Origin: UBA5018 sp947463165
GTDB lineage: Bacteria; Cyanobacteriota; Cyanobacteriia; PCC-6307; Cyanobiaceae
Direction of reading: 5' to 3'
Length of the DNA stretch: 64,000 nucleotides
Assembly (NCBI GenBank): GCA_943371245.1
Contig: CALRTY020000008.1
Span: forward strand, 1-64,000
Within the stretch, counting starts at the first letter, position 1. Every line of letters begins with the position of its first letter. Shown piece after piece: positions 51,567 through 61,685 of the stretch. The notes below the pieces were generated by a model that did no database searches, was not told the origin of the DNA, and saw only the letters and a list, made by a program, of their open reading frames with translations. Position numbers and translations under genes: made by a program.

Positions 51567-54110
51567 TTAATCGATCTCGCAGGTGATCGTGACCGGAAAT
51601 TCATCGGCTTGCCAAATTCGCTGGGCGTATTCCCGGATCGAGCGATCTGAGGAAAAATAACCCGTCCGTGCCGTATTCAACAGGCTCATCCGATTCCAGC
51701 GGTTGCGGTCGGACCAGGCGCGATTCACCGCATCCTGGGCACGCATGTAGTCGCCAAAATCGGCCAAGACAAAGAAAGGATCGTGGCCGGTGAGATTTTG
51801 CAACAGGGGTTTGAACAGGTCGCCATCACCGTTACTGAAATGCCCCTGCTCGATCAGCTTCAGCACCTCGCCCAGATCCGAGTGATTGGGAATCAACTCC
51901 CAGGGCCTGTAGTTATGGCGTAGCGCTTCTATCTCCTTGGTGGTTTTACCGAAGAGGAAGAAGTTTTCCTCGCCAACTTGCTCGCGAATTTCCACATTGG
52001 CGCCGTCTAGGGTGCCGATGGTCAGGGCGCCATTCATGGCAAATTTCATATTACCAGTCCCCGATGCTTCCAGACCTGCGGTGGAAATTTGCTCGGAGAG
52101 GTCGGAGGCGGGATAGACCCGCTCGCCCAGCTTCACGTTGTAGTCAGCCAGGAACACCACCCGCAACCGCCCTTGCATATCTGGATCGGCATTGATCGTT
52201 TCGGCAATGCCATTAAGAAAGCGAATGATCAACTTGGCCATGTAATAACCAGGCGCTGCCTTGCCGCCAAAGATCACCGTGCGAGGTGCCATGCCTTCGG
52301 CGAGGCCATGCTTGATGCGCAAATACTGGGCGATCACCTGCAGGGCATTGAGGTGCTGGCGCTTGTACTCGTGAATACGCTTCACCTGAACGTCAAACAG
52401 GGAGGCGGGATCCACCGAAAAGCCATTGTGGCGATGGATGTAATTGCTGAGCTTACGCTTTACCGTCAACTTGGTGGCCTCCCACTGCTCCAGGAAGGAG
52501 TTGTCGTCGACCAAAGCCTCCAGTCCGCGCAGTTTATCGAGATCTTTTACCCAGCCATCACCTATCGCATTGGTGAGCAGCTTAGACAGCTCAGGATTGG
52601 CCAGGGCCACCCAGCGCCTGGGGGTGACGCCGTTGGTGACATTGGTGAATTTATCGGGCCAGAGGCTGGCAAAATCCTTGAGTAGCTGGGTGCGCACCAG
52701 TTCGCTGTGCAGCGCCGCCACACCATTGACATGGTGGCTGGCCACCGTGGCCAGGTGGGCCATGCGCACGGCCTTGGCACCGTCTTCGTCGATGATCGAT
52801 AGCTGGCGCAGAATTTGCTCATTGCCGGGATATTTAAATCGCACCTGCTGCAGGAAGCGGCGATTGATCTCATAAATCAATTCCAGATGGCGTGGCAGCA
52901 ATGAACCGAATAGTTGCAGGCCCCACTTCTCCAGGGCCTCGGGCATCAGGGTGTGATTGGTATAAGAAAGAGATCGGGATGTGATGTCCCAGGCCTGCTC
53001 CCAGCCGAGATGTTTATCGTCGAGCAGCAGCCGCATCAGCTCGGCCACCGCGATCGCTGGATGGGTGTCGTTGAGCTGCACGGCCCAGTGATCGGGAAAC
53101 TCCTGGACCGGGATCCGGCGGGCATCCAGGCTGCGGATCATGTCCTGCAGGGAGCAGCTCACAAAGAAATGCTGCTGCTTGAGCCGCAGGCGGCGGCCCT
53201 CGTCGGTGCCGTCATTGGGATAGAGCACCTTGGAGAGGGTTTCGGAGCCCACCTTCTCCTCCACGGCGCCGTAGTAATCGCCGATATTGAATGCATAAAA
53301 ATCAAAGCTTTCGGTGGCGTCAGCCCGCCATAACCGCAGCCGGTCGCAGGTGTTCACCCGGTAGCCCAGCACCGGCACATCGTGGGGAATGCCGATGGCA
53401 TGCTCGGCTGGAATCCAGCGCACCCGATAGTTGCCATGCTCGTCGCGGTAGCTCTCGGTGCGCCCCCCGAAGCCCACGAAGCAGGCCTGGTCGGGATGGG
53501 GGATCTCCCAGGGCCAGCCACTCTTTAGCCACTTATCGGTGATCTCCACCTGCCAACCGTCGCGGATCAGTTGATCAAAGATGCCGAACTCGTAGCGGAT
53601 GCCATAGCCGGTGGCTGGAATTTCCAGCGAGGCCAGCGATTCGAGAAAACAGGCCGCCAGACGCCCCAGGCCACCATTTCCCAGGCCTGGCTCCTCCTCC
53701 ACCTCCAGGATCTCGTCGAGATTGGCGATGCCAAAGCGGCGCAGGGCCTCGCTGGCCGCCTCCTGCATACCCAGCATCAACAGGTTGTTGCCCAGCTGGG
53801 GACCGATCAGGAATTCCGCCGACATGTAGGCGACCACCCGGGTGGGGGTGGCCGCCAGGGCCTCTATGCCGGCCAGGTAGCGGGTCATCAACCGATCCCG
53901 CACCGCGTAGCTCAGCGCCATGTAGAGGTCGTGGCGGGAGGCGGCCGGGGCGAGCTTGCCCAGGGTGTAAAAAAGGTGTTCGGTCATGCCGTCGAACACG
54001 TCGTCGGCCTCCAGACCGCTGCGATCGGCGTCCGCGTAGCAGCCCGGGGTGGGCAAGCGCAGGTTTATGGGTTGGTGCTCGTTCATCTCCTTAGTCATCT
54101 CCACAGTCAT
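51567..54110 (-). CDS. glgP: Glycogen phosphorylase
   Basis: GlgP releases glucose-1-phosphate from glycogen using pyridoxal phosphate. The product has 847 residues, the usual length. The PLP lysine is in EASGTGNMKFAMNGALTIGT, and other motifs are AEFLIGPQLGNNLL, GNGGLGRLAACFLESLASLE and QLNDTHPAIAVAELMR. ATG at 54110 is one of several close in-frame ATGs, so the start may be a few codons later. Confidence 0.97.
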   Translation of the reverse strand: MTVEMTKEMNEHQPINLRLPTPGCYADADRSGLEADDVFDGMTEHLFYTLGKLAPAASRHDLYMALSYAVRDRLMTRYLAGIEALAATPTRVVAYMSAEFLIGPQLGNNLLMLGMQEAASEALRRFGIANLDEILEVEEEPGLGNGGLGRLAACFLESLASLEIPATGYGIRYEFGIFDQLIRDGWQVEITDKWLKSGWPWEIPHPDQACFVGFGGRTESYRDEHGNYRVRWIPAEHAIGIPHDVPVLGYRVNTCDRLRLWRADATESFDFYAFNIGDYYGAVEEKVGSETLSKVLYPNDGTDEGRRLRLKQQHFFVSCSLQDMIRSLDARRIPVQEFPDHWAVQLNDTHPAIAVAELMRLLLDDKHLGWEQAWDITSRSLSYTNHTLMPEALEKWGLQLFGSLLPRHLELIYEINRRFLQQVRFKYPGNEQILRQLSIIDEDGAKAVRMAHLATVASHHVNGVAALHSELVRTQLLKDFASLWPDKFTNVTNGVTPRRWVALANPELSKLLTNAIGDGWVKDLDKLRGLEALVDDNSFLEQWEATKLTVKRKLSNYIHRHNGFSVDPASLFDVQVKRIHEYKRQHLNALQVIAQYLRIKHGLAEGMAPRTVIFGGKAAPGYYMAKLIIRFLNGIAETINADPDMQGRLRVVFLADYNVKLGERVYPASDLSEQISTAGLEASGTGNMKFAMNGALTIGTLDGANVEIREQVGEENFFLFGKTTKEIEALRHNYRPWELIPNHSDLGEVLKLIEQGHFSNGDGDLFKPLLQNLTGHDPFFVLADFGDYMRAQDAVNRAWSDRNRWNRMSLLNTARTGYFSSDRSIREYAQRIWQADEFPVTITCEID

Positions 54111-54394
54111 CGCCTTGTGATCAAACCCGCCCCAAGACCGTAGCTATGGCCATGGGGCGGGTCTTTGCGGAGATGCGTAGACCCACATCACCAGGGCACT
54201 GGCCGCGCTTGCGACCCCTTGGTGCAGATTTGGCTGTTAAGGGTGTTAGGCCAGCCGCTGGGGGGCAGACCCGAACTGGCTGGCAGACCAGCAATCACAG
54301 ATCCATCACTGGATGTGAGGTCAGCCTGGTGATTTCGACCTAACCAATTCAGGCGCCCCTAGGGTCGGCGCCACTGCCCCCTGCCCAGAGCCCG

Positions 54395-55801
54395 ATGTCC
54401 CTGCCTGCGTTGCTCCTGGACATCGGCAGTCACCAAATGGAGGTGGTCGAAACCCTGATCCAGGTGGGTCGCTTCCTGGTGATCTTCCTGGCGGCTCGGG
54501 CGCTGGCCGAACTGATGGTGCGCCTGCAACTGCCCACCATCCTGGGGGAATTGGTGGCCGGCGTGCTGCTGGGGGTTTCGGGCCTGCATCTCATCCTGCC
54601 GCCAGACAGCCAAGCCCAGCTCAGTGAAGCGGCAGTGCAGCTGCTTGCAGCCATCTCCGGGGCAGAGCCTGGCCAGATCGGTGCCATCTATGCCGAAACC
54701 TTCCCCAGCTTGATGTCCGTAGCCCAGATCGGGCTATTCGCCCTGCTGTTCCTCACCGGTTTGGAGTGCGATCTAGATGAGCTGATGGCGGTGGGGCTGC
54801 AGGCCAGCACCGTCGCCGTCACCGGCGTGCTGGTGCCCTTCGCGCTGGGTACTGGAGGCCTGTTGCTGCTGTTTCAGCTGCCGCTGATTCCGGCGGTGTT
54901 CGCCGGGGCGGCGATGACCGCCACCTCGATCGGCATCACCGCCAGCGTGTTCGGCGAACTGCAATGGCTGAAGCGCCGCGAGGGTCAGATCGTGATCGGC
55001 GCCGCCGTGCTCGACGACATCCTCGGCATCGTGATCTTGGCGGTGGTGGTGGCCCTGGCCGGCGGCGGTGGCTTCTCGCTGAAACCGCTTTTGGCTCTGG
55101 TGGCCGCCGCCGCCGCCTTCGTGGTCGCCTCGATCCTGCTCAGCCGCCGGGCGGCCCCGGCCTTCGATTGGCTGATCGATCGACTGCGGGCCCCCGGCGA
55201 TGTGGCCGTAGCCGCCTTCGTGGTGCTCACCGGCAGTTGCTTCGTGGCCCAGGCCATCGGCCTGGAGGCCGCCCTGGGGGCCTTCGCCGCGGGTTTGATC
55301 CTCAGCGGCTCAAAGCACAGAAAGGCGATCGACACGGCCGTCAAGCCGCTGGTGGCCCTGTTTGCCACCGTCTTCTTCGTGCTTATCGGCACGGGCATGG
55401 ACCTATCGGTGCTCAATCCCTTCGAGCCGGCCAACCGCCCCGGCCTGGTGATGGCCGCCTTTCTGCTCGCCGTGGCCGTGCTGGGCAAAGTGGTTTCGGG
55501 CTGGAGCTACCTCAGTGCCGAGCCCAGCAATCGCCTGGTGGTGGGTCTGGGGATGATGCCCCGCGGCGAGGTGGGCCTGATCTTTCTCGGCCTCGGCAGC
55601 CAGGCCGGACTGCTCAACTCCTCCCTGGAGGCGGCGATCCTGCTGATGGTGATCGGCACCACCTTCCTGGCCCCGATCCTGCTGCGGTTGGTGATCAAAA
55701 CTCCGCCCAGTGGTGATCCCGGCGGCAATGCCAGCGCCAATCCCAGCACCGATGCAAATACTGGTGCTGAGGTTGCTGGGGGCGCCAAGGCCCCCGCCTA
55801 A
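54395..55801 (+). CDS. CPA2-family cation:proton antiporter
   Basis: ATG at 54395 gives 468 residues with about 12 membrane helices. Motifs include LGELVAGVLLGVSGLHLI, FLTGLECDLDELMAVGL, the transport-core region VLDDILGIVILAVVV and AALGAFAAGLILSGSKHRKA. This is the Na+/H+ or K+/H+ exchanger-type fold of NhaS3/KefB relatives. The C-terminal ~40 residues are a short Ala/Gly/Asn-rich tail without a TrkA domain. Confidence 0.9.
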   Translation: MSLPALLLDIGSHQMEVVETLIQVGRFLVIFLAARALAELMVRLQLPTILGELVAGVLLGVSGLHLILPPDSQAQLSEAAVQLLAAISGAEPGQIGAIYAETFPSLMSVAQIGLFALLFLTGLECDLDELMAVGLQASTVAVTGVLVPFALGTGGLLLLFQLPLIPAVFAGAAMTATSIGITASVFGELQWLKRREGQIVIGAAVLDDILGIVILAVVVALAGGGGFSLKPLLALVAAAAAFVVASILLSRRAAPAFDWLIDRLRAPGDVAVAAFVVLTGSCFVAQAIGLEAALGAFAAGLILSGSKHRKAIDTAVKPLVALFATVFFVLIGTGMDLSVLNPFEPANRPGLVMAAFLLAVAVLGKVVSGWSYLSAEPSNRLVVGLGMMPRGEVGLIFLGLGSQAGLLNSSLEAAILLMVIGTTFLAPILLRLVIKTPPSGDPGGNASANPSTDANTGAEVAGGAKAPA

Positions 55802-55859
55802 GGCGGGTTAGCGAATGGGGCCTAAGGCGGGTTCAGCTGATGGGACCGGCTAGGCCGGT

Positions 55860-56198
55860 TCAGGCTTCTGGGTCGCGGCTGCCGGCCAGAGCAAAGGCCA
55901 GGCCCCCCAGGGCCGCCATCAGCCCCAGGCTGCCGGCCCAGCCGGGCCCCAGGCACCAGCTCAGCAGCAACACGGCCACCACCGCCACGGCCAGGGCCAG
56001 CATCAAACTGCTCAGCACCAGGGCCAGCTGCTGCAGGGCCGGCGGCAGGGAGCTGGCCGCCAGGCTGTCTTCCAAGCGTGCCAGCGGAGCGCTCAAGGGC
56101 AGATACAGGGCCAGGGCCCAGAGGGCGATGGCGGGCAGCATGCCGCTCCAGTCGGGGCCGATGGCGGGCAATGGCTGATCGCTACTGCTGCCTAGCAT
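55860..56198 (-). CDS. Small membrane protein, unknown
   Basis: ATG at 56198 gives 112 residues with three probable membrane helices (GMLPAIALWALALYLPLS, LALVLSSLMLALAVAVVAVL and SLGLMAALGGLAFALAG). I do not recognise a specific family. Its 5' end overlaps the head-to-head alpha/beta hydrolase gene by 28 bp, so one of the two starts may be too long. Confidence 0.65.
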   Translation of the reverse strand: MLGSSSDQPLPAIGPDWSGMLPAIALWALALYLPLSAPLARLEDSLAASSLPPALQQLALVLSSLMLALAVAVVAVLLLSWCLGPGWAGSLGLMAALGGLAFALAGSRDPEA

Positions 56199-57091
56199 CC
56201 ATCACCCCGCTTGCATGTCTGGTGCCAATTCAGCCCTGGAGCCATCTGGGCCATCCCGTGCATGCCCTGATGGAGGGGCCCGAGCAGCCCAGCGGGCCGG
56301 CCGTTTTGCTGGTGCATGGCTTCGGGGCATCCACCGACCATTGGCGCTACAACATCCCGGTGCTGGCCCAGCGCCATGAGGTGCACGCCATCGACCTGCT
56401 GGGTTTTGGTCGCAGTGCCAAACCCGCCGGTTTGGCCTACGGCGGGGCCCTGTGGCGCGATCAGCTGGCGGCCTATGTGCGGGAGCGGATCGCTCGGCCC
56501 ACGGTGCTGGTGGGCAACTCCCTGGGGGGCTTTGCCGCCCTGGCGGCGGGGGCGGCCCTCCAGGAGCAGGCGGCCGGGGTGGTGCTGATCAATGCCGCTG
56601 GCCCCTTCTCCGACGAGCAGCAACAGCAGCCGGGGGGCTGGGGGGCCATCGCCCGCCGCACTATCGCCAGCGCCCTGCTCAGCAGTCCGCCGCTGCAGCG
56701 GCTGCTGTTCGAGAACCTGCGCCGCCCAGCGACGATTCGCCGCACCCTGCGCCAGGTGTACGTCGACAAGACCAACGTCGATGAACAGCTGGTGGAATCG
56801 ATCCGGCGGCCCTCCCTGGATCCCGGCGCCTTTGGGGTGTTTCGCACCGTTTTCGATATTCCCAAGGGAGAGCCCCTCGATGCCTTGTTCGCCGAGCTGA
56901 GCTGCCCGCTGTTGCTGCTCTGGGGCATCCGCGATCCCTGGATCAATGCGGTCGGTCGCCGGGCCGCCTTCCAGCGCCATGCCCCTGCGGCCACCAGCGA
57001 GGTGGTGCTGGAGGCGGGCCACTGCCCCCACGACGAGGTGCCCGAACTGGTGAATCGGGCCATGTTGGAGTGGCTGGCGGCCCGCGGCTAA
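56171..57091 (+). CDS. Alpha/beta hydrolase
   Basis: ATG at 56171 gives 306 residues. The fold is evident from PAVLLVHGFGASTDHWRYNI (oxyanion hole), VGNSLGGFAALAAG (nucleophile Ser), LLWGIRDPWINAVGR (acid Asp) and EAGHCPHDEVPEL (catalytic His). It belongs to the epoxide-hydrolase/haloperoxidase-like group. Cyanobacterial relatives are often annotated only as hydrolases; the substrate is unknown. The true start may be downstream. Confidence 0.9.
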   Translation: MADRYCCLASITPLACLVPIQPWSHLGHPVHALMEGPEQPSGPAVLLVHGFGASTDHWRYNIPVLAQRHEVHAIDLLGFGRSAKPAGLAYGGALWRDQLAAYVRERIARPTVLVGNSLGGFAALAAGAALQEQAAGVVLINAAGPFSDEQQQQPGGWGAIARRTIASALLSSPPLQRLLFENLRRPATIRRTLRQVYVDKTNVDEQLVESIRRPSLDPGAFGVFRTVFDIPKGEPLDALFAELSCPLLLLWGIRDPWINAVGRRAAFQRHAPAATSEVVLEAGHCPHDEVPELVNRAMLEWLAARG

Positions 57092-57474
57092 CGTCGAAGC
57101 CATCGGCTGTGGCCCCGCCGATGGCCAGCATCGACCCAAAGCGCTGCTTGCTGTTATTTGGCGCCTTGAATGTGGCGCTCAGCAAATCTGCTGCTGCCAT
57201 TGCTGCTCTGGGCTGAATTTGCCCTGGTGATTGGCCAGATTGTGGCTGGCAAAGCTGAATTGCGGTTCGGCAAGGGCTTCAGGGGTCCGCCCCCATCGGC
57301 TATTGCATTTATGGCATCGGTTGGGCAATGGCTTTCTCACCCTGCTCAGCAATATGTTTACCGATATTTCGCGCCTATGATATTTACACCTATGTTGAAG
57401 GCAAAAAGATAGGCTGAAGGCAAAAGATAAGCTGAAGGCAAAAAGATAGGCCGCAAAGACGGGGCGGGGCTGGC
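57092..57474. other. Spacer with tandem repeat between alpha/beta hydrolase and glcE-like gene
   Basis: These 383 bp lack a credible gene. The region is relatively AT-rich from about 57290 and ends with a three-unit tandem repeat. Confidence 0.5.
57395..57450. repeat. Three 18-19-bp tandem repeats
   Basis: Units tgaaggcaaaaagataggc, tgaaggcaaaagataagc and tgaaggcaaaaagataggc follow one another, ending 24 bp before the 3' end of the GlcE-like gene. Confidence 0.85.
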
Positions 57475-58746
<1,272 letters not shown>

Positions 58747-58752
58747 GGCACG

Positions 58753-60336
58753 ATGGTGCCATGCGGCAGGGAAAGACAGTTGGCGGCGCAGTGGCAGACG
58801 GGCCCAGAGGCAAAGCAGGGGGCGCCCAGCCAGGCCCAGCTGGCTCCAGGGCCCGAGCGGCTGAAAATCATCGTGCTCGATGACGACCCCACCGGCTCCC
58901 AAACGGTGCACAGCTGTCCGCTGCTGCTGCGCTGGACGCCCCAGGCCCTGGCCGCTGGCCTGGCCCATCCCTCGCCGCTGCTGTTTTTGCTGGCCAACAG
59001 CCGCGGCCTGGCCGCCCCTGAAGCCGCCGAGCGGGTGCGGCAGATTTGCAAAGCGCTCACGGCGGCCCTGGCCGCTGCCCGCCAGGCCGGCGTAATCGAT
59101 CGCTGGCTGCTGCTCAGTCGGGGGGATTCCACCCTGCGGGGCCATTTCCCCCTGGAGAGCGAGCTACTGCAAGCCGAACTGGGGCCCTTTGACGCCACTT
59201 TGCTGGTGCCGGCCTTCCTGCCCGGCGGCCGCACCACCGTGGCGGGCGAGCACCGCCTCCACGGCCAACCGGTACACACCAGCGCCTTTGCGCAAGATCG
59301 CCAATTTGGCTACAGCACCAGTTATCTGCCGGCCTGGGTGGAGCAGAAGAGCGGCGGCCGCTGGCCGGCGCAGCAGGTGCAGCGGATTGACTTGGCGGAG
59401 CTGGATGCGGCGGCGGCAGAGCTGGCTGGCCAACAGCTGACTGCCCCCCAGCAGGCAGCGGAGGTGTCTGAGCAAAAACTTGCTTTGCCCGAGCCAGCGG
59501 CTGGCGGCTATGGGCTGTTGCTGCGGCGGCTGGCCGGCTTTGCGAACAATGTCTGCGTGGTGGTGGATGGCGAGCGGCCCGAGCAGTTGTCGGCCCTGGC
59601 CGCTGCGGTGCGCCAGCTCACCGCCCCTACGGCGGCGGCGCCTTGGGGCCGGCCGCGGCGCTTGCTGGCCCAATGCGCCGCCAGCTGGATCGAGGCCCTG
59701 GCGGCCCTGCCGCCCCAGCCCCTAGGCCGCCAGGGGCTGGTGGGATTGCGGCGCCGGAACAGCGCTGGCGCCCCCCTGCCGGGCTTGGTGTTGGTGGGCT
59801 CCCATGTGCCCCTGGCCGATAGCCAGTTGGAGCGGCTGCTGGCCCAACCGGCCTGCGCCGGGGTGGAGCTCGATGTGGCCCTGGTGGCGGAACTGCTGGC
59901 GGCACCGGAGCCGGGACCAAAGCTGGCGGCCTTGGCGGCGGATTTAGCCGCCCAGCTGCAGCGGCTGCTGGTGCCGGGTCAGACACCGGTGCTGTTCACC
60001 AGTCGCGGCGAGTTCAGCTGCCGCGATGCCGCCGAGCGCTGGGCCCTCGGCGAGGCGCTGGCGACCTTGATGGGCCGCTTGGCCGGCCGCCTGGCCCCTG
60101 GCCTCGGCTACCTGATCAGCAAGGGCGGCATCACCAGCCATACCCTGCTGGCCGATGGCTTGGCGCTGGATCGGGTGGAGTTGCAGGGCCAGTTACTGCC
60201 GGGGCTGTCGCTGGTGCTCACGCCGGCGGAGGCGGCCGTAGCCGGGCTGCCGGTGCTCACCATGCCCGGCAACCTGGGCGATGCCGACAGCTTGGTTCAG
60301 GCCTGGGCCCTGCTGGAGAACAGCTCGATCGGGTAG
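58753..60336 (+). CDS. Four-carbon acid sugar kinase family protein
   Basis: ATG at 58753 gives about 527 residues. The N-terminal domain starts LKIIVLDDDPTGSQTVHSCP, with SRGDSTLRGHFPLESELL. The C-terminal nucleotide-binding domain has LISKGGITSHTLL, GLSLVLTPAEAA and MPGNLGDADSLVQA. These fit the OtnK/DtnK (formerly DUF1537) family, ATP-dependent kinases of erythronate, threonate and related acids. The 3' end overlaps the convergent permease gene by 40 bp. The actual substrate is unknown. Confidence 0.82.
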   Translation: MVPCGRERQLAAQWQTGPEAKQGAPSQAQLAPGPERLKIIVLDDDPTGSQTVHSCPLLLRWTPQALAAGLAHPSPLLFLLANSRGLAAPEAAERVRQICKALTAALAAARQAGVIDRWLLLSRGDSTLRGHFPLESELLQAELGPFDATLLVPAFLPGGRTTVAGEHRLHGQPVHTSAFAQDRQFGYSTSYLPAWVEQKSGGRWPAQQVQRIDLAELDAAAAELAGQQLTAPQQAAEVSEQKLALPEPAAGGYGLLLRRLAGFANNVCVVVDGERPEQLSALAAAVRQLTAPTAAAPWGRPRRLLAQCAASWIEALAALPPQPLGRQGLVGLRRRNSAGAPLPGLVLVGSHVPLADSQLERLLAQPACAGVELDVALVAELLAAPEPGPKLAALAADLAAQLQRLLVPGQTPVLFTSRGEFSCRDAAERWALGEALATLMGRLAGRLAPGLGYLISKGGITSHTLLADGLALDRVELQGQLLPGLSLVLTPAEAAVAGLPVLTMPGNLGDADSLVQAWALLENSSIG

Positions 60337-61622
60337 CCGGCCAGCACCAGGCCGGCGGCGATGGCGCAGTCGAGCGGGCTGCTGAGCAGCTCCCCGGCCA
60401 GGAAGGCCAGCGACACGGCGCTGATCAGCAGCGGCGGCAGCGGGTAGGCCCAGACCCGAAACGGCCGCGCCAGCTGGGGTTCGCGCTGGCGCAACACCAC
60501 CAGGGCGGCGATGCCACTGAGGGGCAGGGCCACGTATAGAAAAGCCCCCATCGCCAGCAGGTGCTCAAACGAGCCGATCAACACCAGGGCCAAGCAGGTG
60601 ATGGTGGTGAGCAGCAGGGCATTGGTGGGGGTGCCGCCGGGGTTCACCTGGCTGGCCCAGGCGGGGAAGATCCCGGCGCGACTGAGGCCATAAAGGATGC
60701 GCGGCGCCGCCATCACCACCGTATTGATCAGCCCCAACAGCGACACCAGCGCCAGGCCGGTGATCAGCAACGCCCCTGGCGGTCCGGCCAACAGCCGGGC
60801 GGCATCGGCCGCCGGCAGGCTGGAGCTGGCCAGTTGCGCCGGGGAGAGCAGGTGCAGCAGGGCCGCGTTGAACAGCAGGTAGAGGGCCAACACCGCCAGT
60901 ACGCCACCGATCAGCGAGCGGGGCAGATCCCGCTCGGGCTGCTGGAATTCCTCCGCGAAGTAGATCGGGCTGGCCCAGCCGTCGTAGGTGGTGATCACCG
61001 CCTGCAATGCCGCCATGGCCCCCAACAGCAGCGCCGGACTGGCCTGGGCTGCTGGCGCGGCGGCACTGGCTACCGCCAGGCTCTCGGGAGCGACGGCCGG
61101 CAGCAGAAAGCAGGCGATCACCAACAGCAAAAAGGCGACGGTCTTCACCAGGCTGAGCAGTTCCTGGCTAGCGCTGCCCGCACGAACCCCCCGCCACTGG
61201 ATCAGGGCAAAGAGCACCACCACCAGCAGGGCCAGGGCCCGGGGCGGCAGGTCCGGCAGCAACAGTTGGCCGTACTCGCCGGCGGTGGTGGCCACCCAGG
61301 CCAGGCCAATGCAATGGGCCAGCCAGTCGCTCCAGCCCACCAGAAAGCCGGCCCTGGGCCCAAAGGCCCGGCTGGCATAAACGGTCCAGCCGCCGGCCTG
61401 GGGCAGGCTGGTGGCCAATTCCGCCACACACACAGCCCCCAGCAGGGCGTAGAGGCCGCCCAGCAGCCAGGCCGCCAGGATCCAGCTGGGCTGGCCCAGG
61501 GGCCCGGCCACCAGGCCTGGGGTGCGCAGGATGCCGGCACCGATCGTGCCGCCCACCGCCCCGGCCAGACCAAAGCCCAGCCCCAGCACCTGCAGCAGCT
61601 TGCCGGGAGCGGGATTGGCCAT
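60297..61622 (-). CDS. APC-superfamily amino acid permease
   Basis: The product has 441 residues with about 12 membrane helices. The N-terminal GAVGGTIGAGILRTPGLVAG is the APC signature and helix 6 region has VITTYDGWASPIYFAEEFQQ. It is a sodium- or proton-coupled amino acid transporter by family. The substrate cannot be told from the sequence. It lies between the kinase and the GlcF-like gene. Confidence 0.88.
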   Translation of the reverse strand: MANPAPGKLLQVLGLGFGLAGAVGGTIGAGILRTPGLVAGPLGQPSWILAAWLLGGLYALLGAVCVAELATSLPQAGGWTVYASRAFGPRAGFLVGWSDWLAHCIGLAWVATTAGEYGQLLLPDLPPRALALLVVVLFALIQWRGVRAGSASQELLSLVKTVAFLLLVIACFLLPAVAPESLAVASAAAPAAQASPALLLGAMAALQAVITTYDGWASPIYFAEEFQQPERDLPRSLIGGVLAVLALYLLFNAALLHLLSPAQLASSSLPAADAARLLAGPPGALLITGLALVSLLGLINTVVMAAPRILYGLSRAGIFPAWASQVNPGGTPTNALLLTTITCLALVLIGSFEHLLAMGAFLYVALPLSGIAALVVLRQREPQLARPFRVWAYPLPPLLISAVSLAFLAGELLSSPLDCAIAAGLVLAGYPIELFSSRAQA

Positions 61623-61685
61623 GGGCGTTATCGGGCGAGGGTGGGAGTGGAGGGGCAGCCGGGCCGCCCGCTGGGGCTGCGCGCT

